From: Burkholderiales bacterium
GTDB lineage: Bacteria > Pseudomonadota > Gammaproteobacteria > Burkholderiales > SG8-41
Length of the DNA stretch: 10,125 nucleotides
Direction of reading: 5' to 3'
NCBI GenBank assembly: GCA_019746155.1
Contig: JAIESJ010000072.1
Coordinates: 1-10,125, forward strand
A program made the translations under genes and the position numbers. Positions 5,857 through 10,125 of this stretch are shown here, piece after piece. Position 1 is the stretch's first letter. Every line of letters starts with the position of its first letter. The notes under the pieces are model-generated. The model was not told the DNA's origin. It saw nothing but the letters and a program-made list of their open reading frames with translations, and ran no database searches.

Positions 5857-6576
5857 ATGTTACGAGCATTCATGATCTGCTTTCTGACCGCCTCGGCGTT
5901 CTTCGTGTCGGTCGCCAGCGCCGATGAAGCTGCCGTGCGCCAGGGATTCCAGGCCAAATTTCCCAAGATGACGGTCGAAGCCGTTTCCAAGACGCCTTTT
6001 CCCGGCATTTATGAAGTCCTTTTCAACGGCCAGATCGTTTACACCGACGAAAAAGTCACGTTTCTTCTGGCCGGGAACCTGTTCGATTTGCGCAATCAGC
6101 AGCCACGCAACCTGACGCAGGACCGCAATAATCGCCTGACTGCCAGCACCCTCGCGAGTTCGACCGACATGGCGGTGAAGCGCGTCAGGGGCAACGGCAA
6201 GCGCACGCTTTACACTTTCGAAGACCCGAACTGCGGGTATTGCAAAAAGCTGCAGGAAGAGCTGGTCAAGCTGAACAACGTCACGATCTATACCTTTCTG
6301 CTGCCGATCGTCTCGCCGCCCGACTCGGTGGAAAAATCCAAGGCGGTATGGTGTGCCAAGGATCGCGCCAAAGCATGGGATGAGCTGATGTCCAAGGGCA
6401 CGGTGCCGGGCGGCACGAAGAACTGCGATACGCCGATCGAGAAGAGCATCGAACTGGCGCAGCGCTTTGGCGTGCGCGGCACCCCGGCGGTCTATCTCGC
6501 CGACGGCCAGCAGATCGGCGGCTATCTTCCCGCCGACAAGATCGAGCAGGCGCTGAACGGGGTGACCTCGAAGTAA
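5857..6576 (+). CDS. dsbC: DsbC, periplasmic thiol:disulfide isomerase
   Basis: This 239-residue secreted protein shuffles wrong disulfides in periplasmic proteins and is kept reduced by the membrane protein DsbD. A signal peptide spans residues 1-22 (cleavage after ASA). Residues about 23-80 form the dimerisation domain (GIYEVLFNGQIVYTDE), then a linker, then a thioredoxin-fold domain with the active site CGYC at 126-129. The cis-proline loop is GTP, with Pro210. Cys166 and Cys190 match the second, structural disulfide of DsbC. The length agrees with E. coli DsbC (236 with signal). An AAGGA lies 6 nt before the ATG. It lies 36 nt after the flavin hydroxylase gene and may be co-transcribed with it. 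Confidence 0.95.
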   Translation: MLRAFMICFLTASAFFVSVASADEAAVRQGFQAKFPKMTVEAVSKTPFPGIYEVLFNGQIVYTDEKVTFLLAGNLFDLRNQQPRNLTQDRNNRLTASTLASSTDMAVKRVRGNGKRTLYTFEDPNCGYCKKLQEELVKLNNVTIYTFLLPIVSPPDSVEKSKAVWCAKDRAKAWDELMSKGTVPGGTKNCDTPIEKSIELAQRFGVRGTPAVYLADGQQIGGYLPADKIEQALNGVTSK

Positions 6577-6632
6577 GCGGCGTGGCGGCCGCCTCGGGTC
6601 AACAGGAGCGGCGGTACGGCGTTTAAGTCCGC

Positions 6633-7355
6633 ATGGCTGCCGCTATCCCGCCCGTATTCGACAACGATTCCGCGTTCAGACGACCTTTCCCGCGGGCGCA
6701 AAGCCGGCTGGCGGTGGCTCTGACGCTTTCTGCGTTCGTCCATTTATGGCTTGCTGCCGGGGTGACGGTTGACGTGCCCGAGGGCAGGACGCCGCGCGGC
6801 CCGGCGGCGATCGCCGCGCGGCTTGAGTTGTCTGCAATACCGCCGGAAGTGCGGCTGCCGCCGCCCGCATCGACGGTCACGGAAAAAAACGCCCGGCAGG
6901 ATTCCCGGGAGGGCGGTCAACCGACTCCTGACGGCGCATCGCGCCCTTCCGCAATAAGCCCATCACCCGAGTCATCGTCTGCAGCCGCGGTGCCGGAGCC
7001 GCGTGTTTCGGGGCCGGCGCTGCCGCAGATCCCCGACCCTGTCTATTACCCGGCGCGGCAGCTCGATGTTTACCCGGCACTGTTGCAGCCCGTCAGGCTG
7101 GAGTATCCGGAGCGTGCCCTGCAAAACAAAGCGGGCGGCAGGGTACTGGTGATGCTTTTCATCGACGAGACCGGTGGCGTGAATGACCTGTCGGTTGTGG
7201 AAGTCGAGCCGGCGGGATATTTTGAACATGCGGTGCGTACCGCGTTCGCGGATGCGCGTTTTTCCCCGGCGCGCAAGGACGGCCGCACCGTGAAGAGCCG
7301 GGTTCTGATCAGGGTCAATTACAACCCCGGCGAGGCCGAAGGCGCGATCCGCTAG
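6633..7355 (+). CDS. TonB-like protein (energy transducer family)
   Basis: This 240-residue protein has TonB architecture. Residues 26-46 (LAVALTLSAFVHLWLAAGVTV) form one N-terminal membrane anchor with the TonB-type His (SAFVH). A Pro/Ser/Ala-rich periplasmic spacer follows (50-140), and residues about 150-230 form a TonB C-terminal domain (LEYPERALQNKAGGRVLVMLFIDETG, then FSPARKDGRTVKSRVLIRVNY). Such proteins pass proton-motive force to outer-membrane receptors, but no exbB/exbD or receptor gene is nearby, so the partner is unknown. Only one ATG is possible because a TAA lies three codons upstream; CAGGAG is present but too far (about 24 nt). The TAG stop is the first three bases of repeat copy A. 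Confidence 0.85.
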   Translation: MAAAIPPVFDNDSAFRRPFPRAQSRLAVALTLSAFVHLWLAAGVTVDVPEGRTPRGPAAIAARLELSAIPPEVRLPPPASTVTEKNARQDSREGGQPTPDGASRPSAISPSPESSSAAAVPEPRVSGPALPQIPDPVYYPARQLDVYPALLQPVRLEYPERALQNKAGGRVLVMLFIDETGGVNDLSVVEVEPAGYFEHAVRTAFADARFSPARKDGRTVKSRVLIRVNYNPGEAEGAIR

Positions 7356-7388
7356 GAGTTTGTCGGACTTGGGTTCGACAAACTCCTA
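7353..7388. terminator. 13-bp hairpin of repeat copy A, likely bidirectional terminator
   Basis: TAGGAGTTTGTCG (7353-7365) pairs perfectly with CGACAAACTCCTA (7376-7388) around a 10-nt loop. It starts with the stop codon of the TonB-like gene and lies between that gene and the convergent mltA. There is no T-run, so strong intrinsic termination is not certain. The same hairpin, with one loop change, recurs at 8862-8897. Confidence 0.55.
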
Positions 7389-7465
7389 AGCTGCAGCGTC
7401 GATCAACAGCGATCCGTTAACGCTACGCGTTCCAGTGAATGGGGCCAAGCCCGACAGGCTGCTAG
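7353..7465. repeat. palindromic dispersed repeat, copy A (about 113 bp)
   Basis: The element fills the whole gap between the convergent TonB-like gene and mltA. It consists of the hairpin 7353-7388, a short linker and a 70-nt block (7396-7465) that aligns without gaps to 9012-9081 with nine mismatches. The two outer ends are imperfect inverted repeats: 5' TAGGAGTTTGTCGGACTTG and, on the other strand, TAGCAGCCTGTCGGGCTTG. The terminal TAGs are the stop codons of the two flanking genes. Relative to copy B it lacks about 11 nt at the junction plus a 96-nt segment. Confidence 0.8.
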
Positions 7466-8730
7466 CGGGATACAAGTTCGTTGGCCGGCAACGGGAAACC
7501 TATGGGCAGCAGTACCCACATGCGCAGCGGTTGCTTCATGCGGCCGGCTTCGCGCGCCGCCTCTTCGCCGAAACCCCAGAAGAAATCCGCGCGCACCGCG
7601 CCGCGGATCGCGCCGCCGGTATCCTGCGCCAGCATCAGACGGTTCAACGGGCGGCTCGAATTGGGCCAGGTCGTGGCGAGGAACACCGGCGCGCCGAGCG
7701 GCACGAAACGCGGATCGACCGCCACGCTGCGCTGCGCGGTGAGCGGCACGCCGAGCGCGCCGGGCGGACCGGGCAGATCGGCCGGCAGTTCGCGGAAGAA
7801 GACGTAGCTTGCGTTGTGGTTCAACAGCCCGGCGAGCTGGTCCGGGTTCTGTCGCGCCCAGGCCTTGATGCCCTGCATCGAGGCTTTTTCGAGCGGCAGT
7901 TCTCCGCGCTCCACCAGCTGGCGGCCGATCGAGCGGTAGGGATAGCCGTTCTGGTCGGCGTAGCCCACGCGCAGCGTCTCGCCATTGTCGAGCCGGATGC
8001 GGCCCGAACCCTGAATCTGCAGAAAAAATAGATCAATGGCATCATCGACCCACGCGATCTCCCGGCCGTGCACGGCGGCTTTGCCGTTTTCGATCTGCTC
8101 ACGGTCGTAATAGGGCACCACGCGCCGGCCTTCGAGCCTGCCGCGCAGACGCATGCCCTTGAGCTCGGGATACAGCTCGCTGAGGTCGATGACGAGCAGA
8201 TCGTCGGGTACCGCGTAAAGCGGATAGCGGTAACGCTTCGACGGTTTGCGGCTGCCGCGCAGCAGCGGCTCGTAATAACCGGTGACCAGGCCCTCGCTGC
8301 CGCCGTCCGGGTTAACAAGCTGATAGGGCGTGAAGTTGAACTCGAAAAAACGGCGTGCGGCGGCGCGGTCCGGTTTGCTGATCTGCAGGGCAACGGTGCA
8401 GATATCGCGCCAGCTTTCCTGGTTTTTGAGCGTGCCACAGCTCGCGAGGAACGCATCCCACGCCAGCGCCGGGTCGTCCTCGCGCCAGCCGGGAAGATCG
8501 TCCCACACGGCCTGCCGGAGTGCTGCGCCGGTAGCGGCGGCGGGAGGCGCGGGCCGGGGAATCTCCGGAACCGGAGCAGGCTTTGCCGTCGGAGGGGAGG
8601 GCGGCACCGCAACCGGGGGGGCGGGCTTCGACGGAGCAAGGGTTTCGCAGCCGGCAAGCAACAGCACTGTGCCGTAAACGATCCAATGTGAGGCGCGGGA
8701 TTGGATTTTCAGCGCGCTTTCGCTCATCAT
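7462..8730 (-). CDS. mltA: MltA, membrane-bound lytic murein transglycosylase A (lipoprotein)
   Basis: This 422-residue enzyme cleaves the MurNAc-GlcNAc bond of peptidoglycan to form 1,6-anhydro ends. It has a lipoprotein signal with lipobox LAGC (Cys28); the next residues ET do not include Asp at +2, so outer-membrane sorting is expected. A Pro-rich linker spans 34-66. The MltA domain follows (VTGYYEPLLRGS 149-160, DAIDLFFLQIQGSGRI 230-245), and the C-terminal 3D domain carries LAQDTGGAIRG (367-377) and RADFFWG (380-386). Asp381 corresponds by spacing to catalytic Asp308 of E. coli MltA. Two ATGs are adjacent at the start. mltA beside apaG and rpe is the usual Betaproteobacterial order. Its TAG stop is the right end of repeat copy A. 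Confidence 0.94.
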   Translation of the reverse strand: MMSESALKIQSRASHWIVYGTVLLLAGCETLAPSKPAPPVAVPPSPPTAKPAPVPEIPRPAPPAAATGAALRQAVWDDLPGWREDDPALAWDAFLASCGTLKNQESWRDICTVALQISKPDRAAARRFFEFNFTPYQLVNPDGGSEGLVTGYYEPLLRGSRKPSKRYRYPLYAVPDDLLVIDLSELYPELKGMRLRGRLEGRRVVPYYDREQIENGKAAVHGREIAWVDDAIDLFFLQIQGSGRIRLDNGETLRVGYADQNGYPYRSIGRQLVERGELPLEKASMQGIKAWARQNPDQLAGLLNHNASYVFFRELPADLPGPPGALGVPLTAQRSVAVDPRFVPLGAPVFLATTWPNSSRPLNRLMLAQDTGGAIRGAVRADFFWGFGEEAAREAGRMKQPLRMWVLLPIGFPLPANELVSR

Positions 8731-8768
8731 GTCGGCGAAGTATAACGCTATTTATCCACACCAAGTCT
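8731..8768. promoter_or_regulatory. divergent promoter region of mltA and the small membrane protein
   Basis: These 38 nt separate two divergent starts. TATAAC (8741-8746, plus strand) with TTTCGC 17 nt upstream could serve the small gene, and TATACT (8739-8744, minus strand) could serve mltA. Both are weak guesses. The region also holds TTATCCACA (8752-8760), a perfect match to the high-affinity DnaA box. Confidence 0.35.
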
Positions 8769-8864
8769 ATGTTCTGGTTATTGCTCGAAGCCGGGATTGC
8801 GCTGCTGATCCTCATCTTCATCGTATGGTGGACGATGCCGCGCAAGAAATCCGGTGACGATTAG
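8769..8864 (+). CDS. 31-residue single-span membrane protein
   Basis: This is a very small protein of unknown function. Residues 2-22 (FWLLLEAGIALLILIFIVWW) make one hydrophobic span with a Glu at position 7 and an aromatic WW pair at the end, followed by a short polar tail TMPRKKSGDD whose basic residues suggest a cytoplasmic C-terminus. ATG 8769 is the only sensible start: the same frame upstream is the antisense of mltA. It is divergent from mltA and convergent with apaG, and its TAG stop is the first three bases of repeat copy B. The clean membrane span supports a real gene, while the absence of a clear ribosome site and the short length argue for caution. Confidence 0.6.
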   Translation: MFWLLLEAGIALLILIFIVWWTMPRKKSGDD

Positions 8865-8897
8865 GAGTTTGTCGGACTTGTGTTCGACAAACTCCTA
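8862..8897. terminator. hairpin of repeat copy B, likely bidirectional terminator
   Basis: TAGGAGTTTGTCG (8862-8874) pairs with CGACAAACTCCTA (8885-8897) around the loop GACTTGTGTT; one more T-A pair at 8861/8898 extends it to 14 bp. It differs from the copy A hairpin at a single loop base. It begins with the stop codon of the small membrane protein gene. Confidence 0.55.
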
Positions 8898-9081
8898 ACA
8901 TGAAAAACACCAAGGAACGGGGTGAAAACAACGCCATGCAAATGACGTTTGATCCGGTTAGCATAGGGTTGCGACACGTAAAGCTTCTTTATTAAGCAGC
9001 CTGTCGCCCAAGCATCGATTAACGGCGATCCATTCACGCTACGGGTTCCAGCGAATGGAGCCAAGTCCGACAGGCTGCTAG
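8862..9081. repeat. palindromic dispersed repeat, copy B (about 220 bp)
   Basis: The element fills the gap between the 31-residue protein gene and the convergent apaG. It holds the hairpin (8862-8897), a 96-nt unique segment with a 31-codon reading frame (8900-8995), and a second palindrome: AGCAGCCTGTCG (8995-9006) pairs perfectly with CGACAGGCTGCT (9068-9079) around 61 nt. Its 9012-9081 part is about 87% identical to 7396-7465. Inside that loop, CCATTC and GAATGG give a further stem. The terminal TAGs are the stop codons of both neighbours. Confidence 0.8.
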
Positions 9082-9458
9082 TGCAGCACGCGCGGCATCG
9101 ACAGAGTGAACTCGGGAATCGGAGCGTCGAACCGCACGCCGTCTTCCGCCACCATCTGGTAGCTGCCGCGCATGGTGCCGACCGGGGTGGCGATGGCGGC
9201 GCCGCTGGTGTATTCAAAGCTCTCATTGGGGCGCAGGTACGGCTGCTCGCCGACCACGCCCAGGCCCCTCACTTCCTGTACTTGATTATTGGCGTCGGTG
9301 ATGATCCAGTGCCGGCTGACCAGCTGCACGGGCGTGCTGCCGGTGTTGGTAATGGTAATGGTATAGGCAAACACATAACGTCCGTCCTCCGCGTCGGATT
9401 GATCGGGGATGAAGGTGACGCGCGTTGCAATGGTGATATCGTGTTTTTTTTCGGCCAT
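9078..9458 (-). CDS. apaG: ApaG family protein
   Basis: This 126-residue protein consists of one ApaG (DUF525) domain with a fibronectin-III-like beta-sandwich fold. Its role is not settled; in enterobacteria the gene is linked to cobalt resistance and magnesium efflux. The family signatures are complete: YVFAYTITITNTG, VQLVSRHWIITDA, EVRGLGVVGEQPYLRP, FEYTSGAAIATPVGTMRGSYQM and the C-terminal MPRVLH. The ATG at 9458 gives the usual length; an in-frame ATG at 9533 would add 25 unrelated residues. A run of eight A occurs in codons 3-5. The stop TAG is the right end of repeat copy B, yet the C-terminus is canonical, so the element sits exactly at the gene end. rpe is divergent. Confidence 0.94.
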   Translation of the reverse strand: MAEKKHDITIATRVTFIPDQSDAEDGRYVFAYTITITNTGSTPVQLVSRHWIITDANNQVQEVRGLGVVGEQPYLRPNESFEYTSGAAIATPVGTMRGSYQMVAEDGVRFDAPIPEFTLSMPRVLH

Positions 9459-9509
9459 GGGTCTATTGCACACGAATTCGCCACGGTAGGCAAGCGACCG
9501 CGCCCTGCC

Positions 9510-9562
9510 AGAGCCTGTCCCGGTAATATCCACATCGCGCGGATATCATTGAGACAGGCTCT
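9510..9562. repeat. palindromic repeat C between apaG and rpe
   Basis: AGAGCCTGTC (9510-9519) and GACAGGCTCT (9553-9562) pair perfectly. Inside, ATATCC (9526-9531) pairs with GGATAT (9541-9546), leaving a 9-nt tip, so the whole 53 nt can form one long imperfect hairpin. The end GACAGGCTCTAG resembles the GACAGGCTGCTAG end of copies A and B, so it is probably a diverged or partial relative. It lies between two divergent genes, not at a gene end. Confidence 0.65.
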
Positions 9563-9621
9563 AGTGCCCAGTGCCCGTTAACAGTTACAATGCCCGTGTC
9601 ACTATTGATGTTTTTCGGCGC

Positions 9622-10125
9622 ATGACATACAGGATCGCACCCAGCATACTCTCGGCCAATTTTGCCAGACTCGGCGAGGAGGTGCGGAGCGTCGCCGCCG
9701 CCGGCGCCGACCTCGTGCACTTTGACGTCATGGACAACCATTACGTGCCCAACCTGACGATCGGGCCTCTGGTATGCGAGGCCATACGCCCGTTGACCCG
9801 GGTGCCGATCGACGTGCACCTGATGGTGAAGCCGGTCGACCGCATCATTCCCGATTTCGCCAAGGCCGGTGCCAATATCATCTCGTTCCATCCCGAGGCG
9901 TCCGAGCACATCGACCGCACGATAGCACTCATCCGGGATCAGGGCTGCAAGGCGGGGCTGGTGTTCAATCCGGCAACACCGCTCTCCTACCTCGATCACG
10001 TATTCGATAAAATTGATCTGGTGCTGATCATGTCGGTCAACCCTGGTTTCGGCGGTCAGAAATTCATTCCCGAAGCGCTCAACAAGCTGCGTGCGGTACG
10101 GCAAAGGATCGCCGCCTCGGGCCGC
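9622..10125 (+). CDS. rpe: ribulose-phosphate 3-epimerase (3' end beyond window)
   Basis: The first 168 codons are present and the frame is open to the right edge; about 55-60 residues are missing compared with the family's ~225. The enzyme interconverts D-ribulose 5-phosphate and D-xylulose 5-phosphate in the pentose phosphate and Calvin pathways. The TIM-barrel start is clear: RIAPSILSANFARLGEEV (4-21), LVHFDVMDNHYVPNLTIGP (31-49) with metal ligands His33 and Asp35, DVHLMV with His66, and the phosphate-binding loop MSVNPGFGGQKFIP (137-150). The second catalytic Asp lies past the edge. ATG 9622 gives the standard N-terminus; no good ribosome site is seen. In related genomes it is usually followed by gph and trpE. 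Confidence 0.95.
   Translation, partial: MTYRIAPSILSANFARLGEEVRSVAAAGADLVHFDVMDNHYVPNLTIGPLVCEAIRPLTRVPIDVHLMVKPVDRIIPDFAKAGANIISFHPEASEHIDRTIALIRDQGCKAGLVFNPATPLSYLDHVFDKIDLVLIMSVNPGFGGQKFIPEALNKLRAVRQRIAASGR

Noticed and set aside
9444..9451. Run of eight A (coding strand) in codons 3-5 of apaG, possible slippage site
   Set aside because: It simply encodes Glu-Lys-Lys and no alternative-frame product is useful; no stimulatory structure is seen.
7353..9562. Palindromic repeats as a CRISPR array
   Set aside because: Copies are irregularly spaced, separated by genes, differ in length, and there are no regular spacers or cas genes.
9463..10104. 213-codon minus-strand frame across the rpe region
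   Set aside because: It is antisense to an unmistakable rpe coding sequence and has no recognisable features.

Overview
The window looks like a Betaproteobacterial chromosome segment, plausibly of the Nitrosomonadales type. This rests on GC-rich core genes, on the order mltA / apaG / rpe and on a ubiquinone-type hydroxylase followed by dsbC. The genus cannot be fixed from sequence alone.

Layout, left to right. (1) 1-483, minus strand: the start of miaB (tRNA methylthiolation, cut by the window edge) preceded by a small secreted protein gene, 4 nt apart. (2) 577-2492: a 1.9 kb module holding a hipBA toxin-antitoxin operon with an AT-rich promoter and operator region. It is bounded by a 21-bp perfect direct repeat that is the 3' end of the elongator tRNA-Met gene. 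The intact tRNA (minus strand, strong promoter) lies at the right edge, and the hipA stop codon lies inside it. (3) 2754-4575: a probable two-gene operon, an FAH-family hydrolase/isomerase and a ketopantoate-reductase-family dehydrogenase. (4) 4648-7355: a UbiH/UbiF/COQ6-family FAD hydroxylase, periplasmic DsbC and a TonB-like protein. (5) 7462-9458: mltA and apaG on the minus strand, with a 31-residue membrane protein gene on the plus strand between them. (6) 9622-end: rpe, running off the window.

Two structures stand out beyond ordinary gene content. First, hipBA sits like an integrase-less mini-island at a tRNA 3' end, with hipA reading into the tRNA on the opposite strand. Second, there is a small family of palindromic repeats (copy A 7353-7465, copy B 8862-9081, related hairpin C 9510-9562). 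Copies A and B each fill the gap between two convergent genes, and their TAG termini serve as the stop codon of all four flanking genes. The other seven genes in the window with a visible stop use TGA or TAA.

Functionally, the window mixes housekeeping (tRNA modification, ubiquinone synthesis, disulfide isomerisation, murein turnover, pentose phosphate pathway) with one acquired toxin-antitoxin module and one two-gene metabolic operon of unknown substrate.
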